Numbered from the stretch's first letter, positions 1 to 9,541 are shown. The stretch is DNA of 64,000 nt from Alcanivoracaceae bacterium (GCA_002706085.1 PAJO01000035.1:1-64000), one strand, 5' to 3'. Numbers and translations: made by a program. Notes: generated from the letters alone by a model not told the origin.

Positions 1-92
1 CAAGCTACAAGCTACAAGCTACAAGCTACAAGCTACAAGCTACAAGCTACAAGCTACAAGCTACAAGCTACAAGCTACAAGCTACAAGCTAC
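1..92. repeat. Tandem heptamer tract (CAAGCTA)n
   Basis: About 13 head-to-tail copies of the 7-bp unit CAAGCTA run from the window edge to position 92, so the tract may continue to the left. The same unit in the same orientation forms a second tract at 24381-24448. Degenerate copies make the arms of the inverted-repeat elements near 10.1, 34.6, 46.9 and 56.0 kb. It lies downstream of the minus-strand ParA-like gene and has no coding potential I can support. Confidence 0.95.
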
Positions 93-134
93 GCTTGGTT
101 GGAATGGAAAACCTAAAATAGTTCCGGGGCTTTT

Positions 135-238
135 AGAAGAACGGAAACGCCTTCCAGATCGTTGAGTTCGGCGCCAATAAATAACCTGAGCACTCCGTAG
201 GAGCCATGCTTGCATGGCGAACCGAGCCCAAGCGAGGA
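135..238. repeat. Dispersed repeat, copy 1
   Basis: A stretch of about 104 bases that closely matches 51750-51852. Shared landmarks are GTTGAGTTCGGCGCCAATAA, then CCTGAGC, GTAGGAGC, ATGC, GCATGGCGA and GAGCCCAAGCGAGG. The GTAGGAGC..GCATGGCGA part is half of a palindrome. Copy 2 has a partner arm downstream at 51967-51992, whereas I see none next to copy 1. It lies just downstream of the ParA-like gene. Confidence 0.8.
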
Positions 239-301
239 AGGGATCCCGGAAACATATTCCCCCCTAAACAACGCCTCGCAAAAAAACAGAATCCCAACCC
301 A

Positions 302-1015
302 TCACCGAAACCCCGGCATGGCCTGAATAAGATGGCGCTGAACCTCCAGCCATTCGCCAATTAAACGCCAGTGCTGGCGATCATCCAGATTGCGGGATAC
401 CGCAGCATCCATGATGCCTTCACCATGGCTCATGGCTTGCACATAAAGCTGGGTATCGCGCAGGGTGACCAGATACGGAATCTTCAGGCTAGTCAGGAAC
501 TGACGCAGAGCCGCATACATCTTTGTGCGGGTACGGGCCCGGTTTGCCACCACCGCCAGGCGCCGTGGCCGGCGACGATAGGTCGGGGTGAGCATGACCG
601 CCTGTAGAAAGCGGGTGGTGGCGCGGATGTCGATGGGACTGGGCAATACCGGCACCAGCACGATCTGTGACAAGCGCAGCAAGTGGTCGAGCTCATGGGG
701 GTCTAGCCCCGCGGGAGAATCGATCACTACCAGCTCGCCGGCCTGATCCAGCTTTTGTTGCAGGCGGCCCAGAGAGAGCGGCTCCGACACCGGCCACGCC
801 AGGCCATGAATATGGGTGCTCTTGCGCAGCTTCAGCCATTGGGTCGCCGACTGCTGGGGATCGAGATCCAGCAGGGTCACCGGACGGCCCAGTGCCTCGT
901 AATAACTGACAAGATTGGTGGCAATGGTGGTTTTTCCGCAGCCGCCCTTGCTGTTGGCAACCAGTATAACGGTGCGTTTGACCGTGGTTGCCGGGCTGTT
1001 ATGTGCGCTATTCAT
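302..1015 (-). CDS. ParA/MinD-like P-loop ATPase (orphan)
   Basis: A 237-residue protein when started at MNSAHNSP (codon 1015-1013). Longer upstream starts add residues with no family character. It carries the deviant Walker A motif KGGCGKTT near residue 27 and a VIDSPAG Walker A'/B-like segment near residue 90, as in ParA/MinD/Soj ATPases that dimerise on ATP and move plasmids, chromosomes or protein clusters. No ParB or other partner gene is adjacent, and the next gene is divergent. A role in chromosome or protein positioning is inference; it may be a chromosome-borne relic of a plasmid ParA. Confidence 0.85.
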   Translation of the reverse strand: MNSAHNSPATTVKRTVILVANSKGGCGKTTIATNLVSYYEALGRPVTLLDLDPQQSATQWLKLRKSTHIHGLAWPVSEPLSLGRLQQKLDQAGELVVIDSPAGLDPHELDHLLRLSQIVLVPVLPSPIDIRATTRFLQAVMLTPTYRRRPRRLAVVANRARTRTKMYAALRQFLTSLKIPYLVTLRDTQLYVQAMSHGEGIMDAAVSRNLDDRQHWRLIGEWLEVQRHLIQAMPGFR

Positions 1016-1215
1016 GCGGTTGAGTGCCAAAATTTTCGTATGATTGTACCCATCCTTGCGTTCCGGGCGACTGACATCCCGGAAAACAGTGAATCCCCTC
1101 ACACTTGTCACACTACCGCATCTGACTGAAAAGTGGTGTAAATTGTTGTGCTTTGGGCAATGGCGGCAGGGAACCCTGAGCGATTTCGCTGTCATAAAAG
1201 GGGAAGGAAATCGGG

Positions 1216-1554
1216 ATGCGTTATTTTCTTATCATTGTTGCATTGATCGCCGCGCTGCTGGCAGCCTTGTTCACCATTCCGCTTGGGGGTGACAAGCCGC
1301 TGCTTAACTGGCAGCACGTGAAGGAAAACTGGCAACAACCAGAGCGGTTGTTTGATAAGGGGTTGTCGCCCTGGGTCAGACAATCCGGCGAAACCGAGCT
1401 GTATCGCTGGCGCGACCCGGAAGGAAACTGGCAGTATGGCCAGATTCCGCCGCCGGGGGTGCATGCCGAAGCGGTTACCGTAAAAGATCCCAAGACCATC
1501 AGCGCTGAAGAAATGCGTGGTGGTGAGGGATCGCAACAGACACAACAACAGTAG
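1216..1554 (+). CDS. Small membrane-anchored DUF4124-like protein
   Basis: A 112-residue protein with one N-terminal hydrophobic segment (about residues 3-24, [19 protein letters not shown]) acting as a signal anchor. Residues about 60-80 read [20 protein letters not shown], resembling the DUF4124 pattern (Y-x-W-x-D-x-x-G-x-x-x-Y/F-x-D-x-P-P). The rest is polar with a Gln-rich tail. GGGGAAGG precedes the ATG. It ends 16 bases before the FKBP lipoprotein gene, so the two are probably cotranscribed. The biochemical role of the family is unknown; a periplasmic envelope role is inference. Confidence 0.75.
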   Translation: MRYFLIIVALIAALLAALFTIPLGGDKPLLNWQHVKENWQQPERLFDKGLSPWVRQSGETELYRWRDPEGNWQYGQIPPPGVHAEAVTVKDPKTISAEEMRGGEGSQQTQQQ

Positions 1555-1570
1555 GCCAATTGGAGGCAGA

Positions 1571-2284
1571 ATGAAGAAATTGGGAATCGTACTGGCAGGC
1601 TCTGTACTGCTGGTCGCCTGTGGTCAGGACAAGGTGGAACTCAAGACTGACGACCAGAAAGCGTCCTATGCACTGGGTTTCCGCAGCGCGGAACAGATGC
1701 GTAGCCTGGACAATCTGGACCTGGATGCCATGGTCGCTGGCCTGCGTGATGGTTTTGAAGAAAGTGGTGAGTCCCGTCTGGGGGAAGAGGATCTGGATCA
1801 GCTGATTCGTGACTTCCAGGGCCGCATGATTGCCGCCGAGCAGAAGAAGATGGAAGAGAAAGCGGGCGCTAACCAGGCAGCCAGCGAGACCTTCCTGAAA
1901 GAGAACGGTGCCCGTGAAGGTGTGACGACCACCGACAGTGGCCTGCAGTATGAAGTGCTGGCCTCCGGTGAAGAAGGTGCCGCGTCCCCGACCCTGGAAG
2001 ACACCGTGGAAGTGCACTACCACGGTACCCTGCCCGATGGCACGGTGTTCGACAGTTCTGTTGATCGCGGCCAGCCGGCCACCTTTGGTCTGCAGCACAT
2101 CATCAAGGGCTGGCAGGAAGCGCTGCCGATGATGAAGGAAGGCGACAAGTGGAAGATCGTTGTGCCGCCGGCGCTGGGTTACGGTGAGCAAGGTGCCGGT
2201 GGAGACATTGGTCCGAACCAGGTGCTGATCTTCGAGATCGAGCTGCTGGACGTGAAAGGCGGTGAAGACGCTGCTGGCGAATAA
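1571..2284 (+). CDS. FKBP-type peptidyl-prolyl isomerase, lipoprotein (FkpA/Mip-like)
   Basis: A 237-residue protein. The N-terminus MKKLGIVLAGSVLLVAC is a lipoprotein signal with lipobox LVAC and acylated Cys17, so the start at 1571 (SD TTGGAGGCAG) is preferred to upstream codons. Residues about 25-110 form the helical FKBP_N dimerisation domain and about 130-228 the FK506-binding isomerase domain (VEVHYHGTLPDGTVFDSS, GWQEALPMM, PPALGYGE). It should catalyse cis-trans prolyl isomerisation and act as a chaperone in the periplasm. A strong terminator follows. Confidence 0.92.
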   Translation: MKKLGIVLAGSVLLVACGQDKVELKTDDQKASYALGFRSAEQMRSLDNLDLDAMVAGLRDGFEESGESRLGEEDLDQLIRDFQGRMIAAEQKKMEEKAGANQAASETFLKENGAREGVTTTDSGLQYEVLASGEEGAASPTLEDTVEVHYHGTLPDGTVFDSSVDRGQPATFGLQHIIKGWQEALPMMKEGDKWKIVVPPALGYGEQGAGGDIGPNQVLIFEIELLDVKGGEDAAGE

Positions 2285-2304
2285 GCGCTGCAGGTTTTTC
2301 GCTG

Positions 2305-2332
2305 AAAAAGGGCGCCTTCGGGCGCCCTTTTT
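2305..2332 (+). terminator. Rho-independent terminator
   Basis: A perfect GGGCGCC-TTCG-GGCGCCC hairpin with a stable UUCG-type loop, flanked by an A run on the left and a T run on the right. It ends the FKBP transcript and can act in the opposite direction for rsd, which ends at 2359. Confidence 0.93.
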
Positions 2333-2358
2333 AATGCCCGGATTATTCTTGCGCGCGT

Positions 2359-2847
2359 CTAGTGCATTGCCTGCTTGAGAGGGGGTTCCTGCTGATGGAT
2401 GCTCAGTATCAGCTGGTCTTCCAGAGAGAAACGTTCCTCCAGGGTTTCCATCAGGCGGCTGATGCGCTGCGGTAGCTCTGCTTTCAGCGTGGCACAGGTG
2501 TCCGGGTTTTCAAAATCCGCGTTAAAGGCCAGGGCTTCGTCGGTGGAGCTGTCCAGCTGGCGAAGAATCTGGTGGGTCAGCCCCGGGTTCTCGCGATGGA
2601 AATGGCGGGCTTCGTTGACCAGCTCGCGATATACCTCGAAATAGCCTGCGCTGATGTAGTCCATCAGCAACTCACAAAAGTGCTGTAATTGCTGTTGTCG
2701 TGGCATGTCGGAACGGGACAGGCCACGGATACCCTGCAGGGCACAAAGCAACACGATCAATTGTTGGCGTTCGTCCAGCCAGGCTTGAACCAGTGCTTCG
2801 ATACGGTGCCATTGGGCCATTGCGGCAGAAGAAGATGAGCTCGCCAT
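2359..2847 (-). CDS. rsd: Anti-sigma-70 regulator Rsd/AlgQ
   Basis: A 162-residue all-helical protein of the Rsd/AlgQ family, which binds RpoD region 4 in stationary phase and shifts RNA polymerase to other sigma factors. Family character is seen in the segment WLDERQQLIVLLCALQGI (residues about 23-40), the FCELLMDYISAGYFEVY segment (about 57-73), and the C-terminal LETLEERFSLEDQLI. Length matches the family (about 150-160). A very strong SD (AAGGAGGG) precedes the ATG at 2847. It is a single gene convergent with the FKBP gene. Confidence 0.85.
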   Translation of the reverse strand: MASSSSSAAMAQWHRIEALVQAWLDERQQLIVLLCALQGIRGLSRSDMPRQQQLQHFCELLMDYISAGYFEVYRELVNEARHFHRENPGLTHQILRQLDSSTDEALAFNADFENPDTCATLKAELPQRISRLMETLEERFSLEDQLILSIHQQEPPLKQAMH

Positions 2848-3087
2848 TGTGTTCCCTCCTTAGTGAATGGCTGCGCGAATTTTGTCGTGGGGCTATCGAG
2901 ACTAGGACGGAGGCAAAGCCCGGTGCAATGGTCAGAATGGGTCGTACCGGGCTCGGTGCCAAGATGAGTGGTAAAAGCTGTGCGGACTCAATGGCTTGCT
3001 GATAAAGACGCATTTGTCATAACGGCGGCCCTTTTTGTGCCGCCGGCATCACACTTTGTGTTGCCCGGGCAGGGGCGGATTGGGAGA

Positions 3088-3819
3088 TTACTGGCCCAGC
3101 CACTGGGCGACCCAGGGCCATATCCAGGGCAATGCCATGGCGGTGACCAGTCCGCACAGGCCCAGGGCCAGGCCGGCAAAGGCGCCGGCTTTTTCGCCGT
3201 ATTCAAAGGCGCGGGCGGTACCGATGGCATGCGCCACCAGCCCGAGGGCGAAGCCCTTGATGCGTTGGTCGTTTACCTTCAGCAGTCGGAAGATGGGGCC
3301 GGCGGTCAGCGCGCCCACAATCCCGGTGATGGCCACCGCGCCGGCTGCCAGTGAGACATATCCTCCGGTGGATTTGACCACTTCTACGGCGATGGGGGTG
3401 GTGATCGACTTCGGCGCCAGCGAGCCCACCACTTCTGCCGGTGCGCCCAGCCACCAGGCCAGACCGACGGCAATGGCAGCGGAAATGGCGGCACCTATCA
3501 GGGTGGCCACCACGATGGGGGTCAGCACGCTGCGTACGGCGTGCAGCTGACGGTACAGGGGCCAGGCCAGTGCCACGGTGGCCGGGCCCAGCAGGAAAGC
3601 GATAAGGCGGGTTTGATCGCGGTATTCCTCATAGTTCACCCCTACCAGAGGGAGAACGATAATGACCGGGATAGAGGCCACCAGGAACGGGTGAAACACT
3701 GGCAGGCTGTTGCTCTTGCCATAGACCCACAAGGCGAACCGGTAGCTGGCCAGCGTCAGCAGGATCCCGAACAGCGGGGTATGGGCCAGTGCCGCCAGGT
3801 TATCCAGTTCAGTGCTCAT
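3088..3819 (-). CDS. lrgB: LrgB/CidB-family membrane protein
   Basis: A 243-residue, highly hydrophobic protein with about seven predicted membrane segments and the conserved family stretch SLAPKSITTPIAVEV (about residues 134-148). It partners with the LrgA/CidA holin-like protein encoded just upstream, with an 11-base overlap (3809-3819). Known family roles are modulation of murein hydrolase activity and autolysis, and in some bacteria and plant plastids export of pyruvate or glycolate. It is the last gene of a probable dsbB-lrgA-lrgB operon. Which of these activities applies here cannot be told from sequence. Confidence 0.9.
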   Translation of the reverse strand: MSTELDNLAALAHTPLFGILLTLASYRFALWVYGKSNSLPVFHPFLVASIPVIIVLPLVGVNYEEYRDQTRLIAFLLGPATVALAWPLYRQLHAVRSVLTPIVVATLIGAAISAAIAVGLAWWLGAPAEVVGSLAPKSITTPIAVEVVKSTGGYVSLAAGAVAITGIVGALTAGPIFRLLKVNDQRIKGFALGLVAHAIGTARAFEYGEKAGAFAGLALGLCGLVTAMALPWIWPWVAQWLGQ

Positions 3820-4165
3820 GGGGATCTCCGGGCTTGCCCATGAGCTTTTTCAGCATCAGGGTCACCAGCAGCATGCTGAGGATGGTGCCGATCACTACGG
3901 CCACGGCCAGTGCCAATGCATAGTCTTCGTAGCGGTGCCACTGCAGCACAATGCCTACCCCCAGAGGGAAAATCAGCAGACTGATGTGCTTGATCAGGGC
4001 GCCGGCCGCCGGGGCGACCCGCTGGGTGAAGGGGGTATTGAGCAGCAATGCGACCAGCAACAGCACCATGCCCACGACGGAGGCGGGCAGGGGGATGCCG
4101 GTCAGGCGAATCAGGATCTCCCCCAGAAACTGGAAGAACAGCAGGATCAGCAGGCCATCGATCAT
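3809..4165 (-). CDS. lrgA: LrgA/CidA-family holin-like protein
   Basis: A 118-residue protein with four hydrophobic segments, small and polytopic like the CidA/LrgA family (about 110-150 residues). The N-terminus GLLILLFFQFLGEILIRLTG and the PLPASVVGMVLLL segment are typical. Its stop overlaps the lrgB start, and its start lies 8 bases after the dsbB stop, so all three genes are likely cotranscribed. The pairing with LrgB is standard; the coupling with dsbB is not. Confidence 0.88.
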   Translation of the reverse strand: MIDGLLILLFFQFLGEILIRLTGIPLPASVVGMVLLLVALLLNTPFTQRVAPAAGALIKHISLLIFPLGVGIVLQWHRYEDYALALAVAVVIGTILSMLLVTLMLKKLMGKPGDPHEH

Positions 4166-4172
4166 TGGGGGA

Positions 4173-4676
4173 TCAACGCGGCAGCGGACGGAACATCTGG
4201 ATCAGGGCGAGCACCAGCAGCCCGGCAAACACCACCAGCGACCAGCTCGGCAGGCTCAGTCCCAGGAAGGACCAGTCCATGTCGGCACATTCTCCGGACC
4301 CGGCCAGCACTTGCTGGATTACGTTCTGCATCGGGAACACATCCATCATGTATTCCAGCCCGGGGCCACAGGCGGGAACCTGGTCCGGTGGCAGATTCTG
4401 CAGCCAGATGTGGCGAATGGCCACTGCGCCACCGCCAATGGCTGCCAGGGCGGTCAGCAGTCCGTAAAGGCGCACCCCGATGCGCTTGGGGCCATGCAGC
4501 GAGGCAACCAGCAACACCAGGGCGGCGGCCATGACGCCAACACGCTGGAAAATGCACAGCGGGCAGGGTTCGAGGCCATCCACATGCTGCAGGTACAAGG
4601 CACCTGCCATGGCGGCAATACAGCCCAGAAGGGCAAGGAAATTCAGCAGACGAGGAGCAGGAATCACAGCAGACAT
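4173..4676 (-). CDS. dsbB: Disulfide bond formation protein DsbB
   Basis: A 167-residue inner-membrane quinone reductase that reoxidises periplasmic DsbA. Four hydrophobic segments are visible. The first redox pair is in EPCPLC (about residues 36-41) and the second pair lies in the periplasmic loop in VPACGPG and GSGECAD. The start at [11 protein letters not shown] (4676) gives the usual family length and puts the first membrane segment at the N-terminus; the longer open frame adds an Arg/Cys/His-rich stretch unlike DsbB. It is the first gene of the probable operon with lrgA and lrgB. Confidence 0.92.
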   Translation of the reverse strand: MSAVIPAPRLLNFLALLGCIAAMAGALYLQHVDGLEPCPLCIFQRVGVMAAALVLLVASLHGPKRIGVRLYGLLTALAAIGGGAVAIRHIWLQNLPPDQVPACGPGLEYMMDVFPMQNVIQQVLAGSGECADMDWSFLGLSLPSWSLVVFAGLLVLALIQMFRPLPR

Positions 4677-4849
4677 GGCAAGCTCTATCGAACAGGGGTG
4701 GCGGAAGGGTAGGCAAAAGCACCTGTGGCGGCAAGGGTGGAGCGACAACAGAGGTCAGACCGGTGGCAGAGAGTAAGGTTCCTCCCGGGCGTCAGCGTCG
4801 GGTGTCTGCCAGCCTGAAGCCGGGTAAGAAAAGGGGAGGTCGGTCTGGA

Positions 4850-5044
4850 TCAGGCCTGTTGTGCCTGCTGGTTTTTCAGGTTGCGGTCGTGCCAGGCATC
4901 AATGCCGGCTTCCCAGCCCTGAAACCACCATTCGGCCAGTGGTTCGTCTGCACTATAGGGGCAGCGATTACTGTCGCCGCCGCCCATGCCCCACATGCAG
5001 CCCTGATTATAGGCTTTCTCGCACTGCTCCCGATTCGGGGTCAT
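4850..5044 (-). CDS. rmf: Ribosome modulation factor (RMF-like)
   Basis: A 64-residue protein when started at MTPNREQCEKAY (5044). Family features are AYNQGCMWGMGGG, then CPY, then WFQGWEAG, matching RMF (A-x-x-x-G-x-x-x-G-x-x-G..CPY..W-x-x-G-W-x-x-A/G). RMF binds the 30S subunit and drives dimerisation to inactive 100S ribosomes in stationary phase or stress. The protein is acidic-to-neutral and more Cys-rich than the basic E. coli RMF, so it is a divergent member. It is a monocistronic minus-strand gene. Confidence 0.82.
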   Translation of the reverse strand: MTPNREQCEKAYNQGCMWGMGGGDSNRCPYSADEPLAEWWFQGWEAGIDAWHDRNLKNQQAQQA

Positions 5045-5283
5045 GCCATTCTCCCGGTTGATTCCTGTGAGACAGGGTTGCCTCTGCATAACGCCTTGCG
5101 TGCTCAGTCTGGAAAACCCAAGGGGCGCGGCCTGAAGCGTGCAAGGCGTTATTCAGAAGTACACTAGCACTGTGGTGCAAATTGCATAGGGATAGAGTGC
5201 GCATTTTTGTTGAAAAAGTGCGCAGTCGTGCAACGGTTTGTACCTTTTGTCAGCTTGCCGCTTCCTTGGGGGAAAGGCGTTCA

Positions 5284-5358
5284 CCACAGAGGGGCACAGA
5301 GTCCGCAGAGGCGACCTGAAACAGGTTTTTCCTCGGTGATCGCTGTGCCCTCTGTGGT
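5284..5358. repeat. CACAGAG/CTCTGTG palindromic element
   Basis: Left arm ACCACAGAGG..GCACAG (from 5284) and right arm CTGTGCCCTCTGTGGT (5343-5358) are inverted copies with a one-base length difference. The inner motif TTCCTCGGTGA precedes the right arm. Related elements occur at 10162-10214, 28117-28162, 35532-35609 and 39835-39903. It lies between gshA (downstream end) and the rmf upstream region. No coding content. Confidence 0.85.
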
Positions 5359-5375
5359 AAACAGGCCAGGATGAT

Positions 5376-6935
5376 TTAGCGGAAGTAATCCGCCAGATAG
5401 TCTGCGAAAGGCGGTTCGTTCACCGCTTCCCATGCCTTCTGTTCGGTGAGGCTTTGCGCGGCCAGGGTTTCCAGGCGAGTGTTGGTGTCGTCACAACGCT
5501 GGCGGGACAGGAAGTGGTCGCGGTGGGCCAGGGCCTGATTCATGGCGAACTGGAAGAAGGTTTGCTCACGGGATTCCAGTTTTTCCATGATCTGGGCTGA
5601 CGGCGTGGCATCCGGGGTGCGGACTTTTTCCTGCTGGCGGGCCAGCGCATTGGCGTAGTTGTTGCCGCCGTGGGCGCGATCAAACAGCTCAGCGATAGGC
5701 TGCATCTGTTCCAGCTTTTCGCTGGCCCATTCCCCGAAGGAGATGGATTTGCCCCAGTTGTTCAGGGCAATAGAGGTATCGCGGCCGTTGTAGACCACCT
5801 TGCGAAGGTTGTCCTTGCTGGCGTTGAGGTCGCACTTCTCCAGAAGGGGCGATTCGCGCAACAGACAGTAGGTGGCGAACAGATCAAGAAAACGGATTTC
5901 CTGCTGATTGATGCCCACCGGCTCGAACGGGTTCAGATCCAGCGCACGGATTTCAATGTATTCAACGCCGCGTTTCTGCAAGGCAGTGGTAGGGCGCTCG
6001 CCCTTGTTGATGGTGCGCTTGGGGCGAATCGAGGAGTAGTACTCGTTCTCGATCTGCAGGATGTTGGCATTGAGCTGCTGGTACTGGCCCGCGGCATCCA
6101 GCACGCCGATTTTCTCGTAAGCGGGTTCCGGCGTCTTGATGGCATGGGTCAGTGATTCCACATACTCATCGAGGTTGTTGTAGCTGATGGCCAGGGAGGA
6201 CTGGGCATTGTTCTGGTAACCCAGATCGCTCATGCGCAGGCTGGTGGCATGGGGCTTGAACAGGGTGTGGTCAAAGGTGTCGAGCTGGTGCTCGCGACCG
6301 GCCAGGAACGACTTGCACAGTGCCGGTGAGGCGCCGAACAGGTAGACCAGTAGCCAGGAGTAACGCTGGAAATTGCGAGTCAGATCGAAGTAGCGTCGCG
6401 AGATGTAGTCCTGTAATGGTGCGCTGTCGCCTTCCAGTACCTGGTTCAGTTTCCAGAACTCTTCCGGGTAGGAAAAGTTGTAGTGGATGCCGGCGATGGT
6501 CTGCATTTTGCGGCCATAACGGTGACCAAGCCCTTCGCGGTAGACGGTCTTCATACGGCCCACATTGGAGCTGCCGTATTGCGCCACCGGCACATCATTG
6601 TCCTTGCTGATCATGCAAGGCATGGAATTGACCCACAGCACTTCGTCACCGATGTGGCTGTACACATAGCGGTGGAGTTGTTCCAGGAACTCCAGCGGTT
6701 TGTGCAGCTCGGTGGTGGCTGGGGTGATGAACTCCAGCAGGGCTTCCGAATAGTCGGTGGTGATGTAGGGGTGGGTCAGGGCTGAACCCAGTGCCTGCGG
6801 GTGAGGGGTCTGGGCGAGGGTGCCATCGGTGGTAATGCGCAGACTTTCCTTTTCGATGCCGCGACGAATGCCGGCCAGGGTGGCGGCGGCATCGGAATCC
6901 AGCAGGGCACGGATACGTTGTTCAAGTTTGGCCAT
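5376..6935 (-). CDS. gshA: Glutamate-cysteine ligase (type 1)
   Basis: A 519-residue protein, close to E. coli GshA (518), catalysing ATP-dependent gamma-glutamylcysteine formation, the first step of glutathione synthesis in the cytoplasm. Recognisable family blocks are GIRRGIEKESLRI near the N-terminus, HPYITTDYSEALLEFITP (about residues 55-72), GIHYNFSYPEEFW (about 150), YIEIRALDLNPFEPVGI (about 325) and GNNYANALARQQEK (about 425). The start MAKLEQRIR at 6935 is chosen because the longer frame adds 14 atypical residues. It stands alone; tex lies upstream on the same strand. Confidence 0.95.
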   Translation of the reverse strand: MAKLEQRIRALLDSDAAATLAGIRRGIEKESLRITTDGTLAQTPHPQALGSALTHPYITTDYSEALLEFITPATTELHKPLEFLEQLHRYVYSHIGDEVLWVNSMPCMISKDNDVPVAQYGSSNVGRMKTVYREGLGHRYGRKMQTIAGIHYNFSYPEEFWKLNQVLEGDSAPLQDYISRRYFDLTRNFQRYSWLLVYLFGASPALCKSFLAGREHQLDTFDHTLFKPHATSLRMSDLGYQNNAQSSLAISYNNLDEYVESLTHAIKTPEPAYEKIGVLDAAGQYQQLNANILQIENEYYSSIRPKRTINKGERPTTALQKRGVEYIEIRALDLNPFEPVGINQQEIRFLDLFATYCLLRESPLLEKCDLNASKDNLRKVVYNGRDTSIALNNWGKSISFGEWASEKLEQMQPIAELFDRAHGGNNYANALARQQEKVRTPDATPSAQIMEKLESREQTFFQFAMNQALAHRDHFLSRQRCDDTNTRLETLAAQSLTEQKAWEAVNEPPFADYLADYFR

Positions 6936-7050
6936 AACAGGCAGTTCCGTTCTCGATATCCGGGTGGCAGGGGGCACATTGGGCCCCTGCCTACGGGATT
7001 GTCGCCCTACCTTGCATGGTCAGGGCGGCAATCACCAGCGGTTGGCGGGA

Positions 7051-9396
7051 CTATTTTCCCTTCTTTTCAGCCATGGCATTGGCGAGTAGCTGACCAAAGG
7101 AGCCGGTGCCCTTGTTGCCTTGCGGGTTGCCCTGGCCGCGGTTGCCGCCCTGCCGCTGGCCACGGGGGCCATTGTTGCCCTTGCGGGGGGCGCCGCCATT
7201 GCGGGCTGGGGCTGCCCCTTTCTCGGCGGGCTGGTCGTCCATGCGCATGGTCAGACTGATGCGCTTGCGGTCCAGGTCCACATCCAACACTTTTACCTTG
7301 ACGATGTCGCCCGGCTTGGCCACATCGTGCGGGTCTTCCACGAACTTGTCAGACAGGGCCGACACGTGCACCAGGCCATCCTGGTGAACGCCGATGTCCA
7401 CGAAGGCGCCAAAGTTGGTCACGTTGGTCACTGTGCCTTCCAGGATCATGGAAGGTTTCAGGTCCTTGAGGGTTTCGACCCCTTCCTTGAAGACCGCTGC
7501 CTTGAATTCCGGGCGTGGGTCGCGGCCGGGTTTTTCCAGCTCGCTGAGGATGTCGGTCACGGTGGGCAGGCCGAAATTGTCATCGGTGAAATCCACTGCG
7601 TTGACCTTTTTCAGGAAGGGCGCATCGCCGATCAGTTCCTTCAGCGGGCGGCCGTGTTTCTCGGCGATCTTTTCGACCACCGGGTAGGCTTCCGGGTGAA
7701 CGGAAGAGCTATCCAGCGGGTTTGCGCCGTCCATGATGCGCAGGAAACCGGCGGCTTGTTCAAAGGTCTTGTCGCCCAGGCGCGGTACCTGTTTGAGATC
7801 GATACGGGAGCCAAAGGCGCCGTTCTTTTCCCGGTAGGAGACGATGTTGCCTGCAATGGTGGCATTCAGGCCGGCAATGCGTGCCAGCAGCGGGGCGCTG
7901 GCAGTGTTCACGTCTACCCCCACCGAGTTCACACAGTCTTCCACCACGGCGTCCAGCGAGCGGGACAGTTTGACCTGGCTGACGTCGTGCTGGTACTGGC
8001 CCACCCCGATGGCTTTCGGGTCGATTTTCACCAACTCGGCCAGTGGGTCTTGCAGACGGCGGGCGATGGAGACCGCGCCACGGAAGGAAACGTCCAGATC
8101 GGGGAATTCGCGGGCAGCGGTTTCTGAAGCAGAGTACACCGAGGCGCCGGCTTCGGAGACCATGATCTTCTGGATGTTGCCCTTGCTGGCCTTGACCACT
8201 TCACCGGCCAGTTTGTCGGTTTCGCGGCTGGCGGTGCCGTTACCCACTGCGATCAGTTCCACCTTGTGCTTCAGGCACAGGGCCGCGAGTACCGACAGGG
8301 ACTGGTCCCACTGGTTCTTGGGCTGGTGCGGGAAGATGGTGGTGTGTTCCAGCAGTTTACCGGTGGCGTCCACAACCACGACTTTGACCCCGGTACGCAG
8401 GCCGGGATCGAGACCCATGGTGCATTTGGGGCCGGCGGGGGAGGCCATCAGCAGGCTCTTCAGGTTACGGGCGAAGACCTGAATGGCTTCTTCTTCACCC
8501 AGCTCGCGTACGCGGCCCAACAGTTCGGTTTCCAGGTGGGTGTTGAGCTTGATCTTCCAGGTCCAGCGCATCACTTCCTTGAGCCAGTCATCGGCGGCGC
8601 GGCCTTGATGGCTCCAGCCGGATACGGCGGTGACCATGGCTTCACAGGGATGGGGGGCGGCCGTTTCCAGCTCTTCCGGCAGCACCATGGAGACATGCAG
8701 GATGCTCTCGTTGCGGCCACGGAACAGGGCCAGGGCCCGGTGGCTGGGTATATCTTTCAGGGCTTCGCTGTGATCGAAGTAATCGCTGAATTTGGCGCCG
8801 TCCTTCTCTTTGCCATCTGCCAGCTTGGACTGAATCTGTGCCTTGTCCCAGAGGTAGGTACGCAGGCGGGTCAGCAGCTCGGCGTTTTCGGCGAAACGCT
8901 CCATGAGGATCTGCTTGGCGCCGTCCAGGGCGTCTTTGGCGGTGGCGATCTTGTGCTCTTCGTTGAGGTAGCCAGCGGCCAGCGCCTCGGGCTCTTGGGT
9001 GGGATCGTCCAGCAGGGTGTCGGCCAGGGGTTCCAGGCCGGCTTCGCGGGCAATCTGGGCGCGGGTGCGGCGCTTGGGCTTGTAGGGCAGGTAAAGGTCT
9101 TCCAGGCGGGTCTTGGTGTCGGCCGCCTTGATGGCCTTTTCCAGTTCCGGGGTGAGCTTGTCCTGCTCGGCGATGCTCTTGAGGATGGCGTCGCGGCGCT
9201 CTTCCATCTCCCGCAGATAACGCAGTCGTTCTTCCAGATTCCGCAGCTGGGTGTCGTCCAGGCCGCCGGTGACTTCTTTCCGGTAACGGGCAATAAAGGG
9301 GACGGTGGCACCTTCGTCGAGCAGGGCGACGGCAGCGTGGACTTGCCGCTCCTGACAGGAGAGTTCTTCAGCAATGATCTGTTCAATACTACGCAT
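7051..9396 (-). CDS. tex: RNA-binding transcription accessory protein Tex
   Basis: A 781-residue cytoplasmic protein of the Tex/YhgF (Spt6-like) family. Domains in order: helical Tex N-domain (about 1-190), YqgF/RNase H-like fold (about 325-450, starting [16 protein letters not shown]), helix-hairpin-helix region (about 490-620, [17 protein letters not shown]), then an S1 RNA-binding domain (about 645-715, [21 protein letters not shown]). The tail is unusually rich in Gly, Gln, Arg and Asn (about 725-770), a likely extra disordered RNA-binding segment. The family modulates transcription and RNA turnover. Confidence 0.95.
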   Translation of the reverse strand: MRSIEQIIAEELSCQERQVHAAVALLDEGATVPFIARYRKEVTGGLDDTQLRNLEERLRYLREMEERRDAILKSIAEQDKLTPELEKAIKAADTKTRLEDLYLPYKPKRRTRAQIAREAGLEPLADTLLDDPTQEPEALAAGYLNEEHKIATAKDALDGAKQILMERFAENAELLTRLRTYLWDKAQIQSKLADGKEKDGAKFSDYFDHSEALKDIPSHRALALFRGRNESILHVSMVLPEELETAAPHPCEAMVTAVSGWSHQGRAADDWLKEVMRWTWKIKLNTHLETELLGRVRELGEEEAIQVFARNLKSLLMASPAGPKCTMGLDPGLRTGVKVVVVDATGKLLEHTTIFPHQPKNQWDQSLSVLAALCLKHKVELIAVGNGTASRETDKLAGEVVKASKGNIQKIMVSEAGASVYSASETAAREFPDLDVSFRGAVSIARRLQDPLAELVKIDPKAIGVGQYQHDVSQVKLSRSLDAVVEDCVNSVGVDVNTASAPLLARIAGLNATIAGNIVSYREKNGAFGSRIDLKQVPRLGDKTFEQAAGFLRIMDGANPLDSSSVHPEAYPVVEKIAEKHGRPLKELIGDAPFLKKVNAVDFTDDNFGLPTVTDILSELEKPGRDPRPEFKAAVFKEGVETLKDLKPSMILEGTVTNVTNFGAFVDIGVHQDGLVHVSALSDKFVEDPHDVAKPGDIVKVKVLDVDLDRKRISLTMRMDDQPAEKGAAPARNGGAPRKGNNGPRGQRQGGNRGQGNPQGNKGTGSFGQLLANAMAEKKGK

Positions 9397-9438
9397 GGAC
9401 TATTCCTTGATGGCCTCGCCGGTCACGCTGGGGCAGGC

Positions 9439-9488
9439 ACGCTTTTAAAACAAAACGACCGGAATCATAGGGAATGATTCCGGTCGTT
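9439..9488 (-). terminator. Terminator downstream of the pilH-like gene
   Basis: A perfect 14-bp stem (arms 9454-9467 and 9475-9488, 7-base loop). Read on the minus strand it is followed by TTTTGTTTTAAAA. It lies 53 bases past the stop of the response-regulator gene at 9542 and separates it from tex. Confidence 0.88.
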
Positions 9489-9541
9489 GATAGATTGACT
9501 TGTAAAAGTGGCTGTGGCTTGGATTCAGCGGCTCACGGGGG

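Noticed and set aside
1-92. CRISPR array at the tandem repeats (also 24381-24448 and 56634-56686)
   Set aside because: Units are 7 bp with no spacers, and no cas genes are present.
133-360. 75-codon minus-strand frame similar to one at 51769-52089
   Set aside because: The similarity reflects the shared dispersed DNA repeat, and the frames overlap the real ParA-like gene end or pure repeat sequence.
3088-4165. lrgA-lrgB as a phage holin or toxin-antitoxin locus
   Set aside because: Both are chromosomal CidA/LrgA and CidB/LrgB family proteins with no phage genes nearby.
8266-9477. 403-codon open frame antisense to tex
   Set aside because: Gly/Gln-rich shadow frame with no domain; tex is certain.
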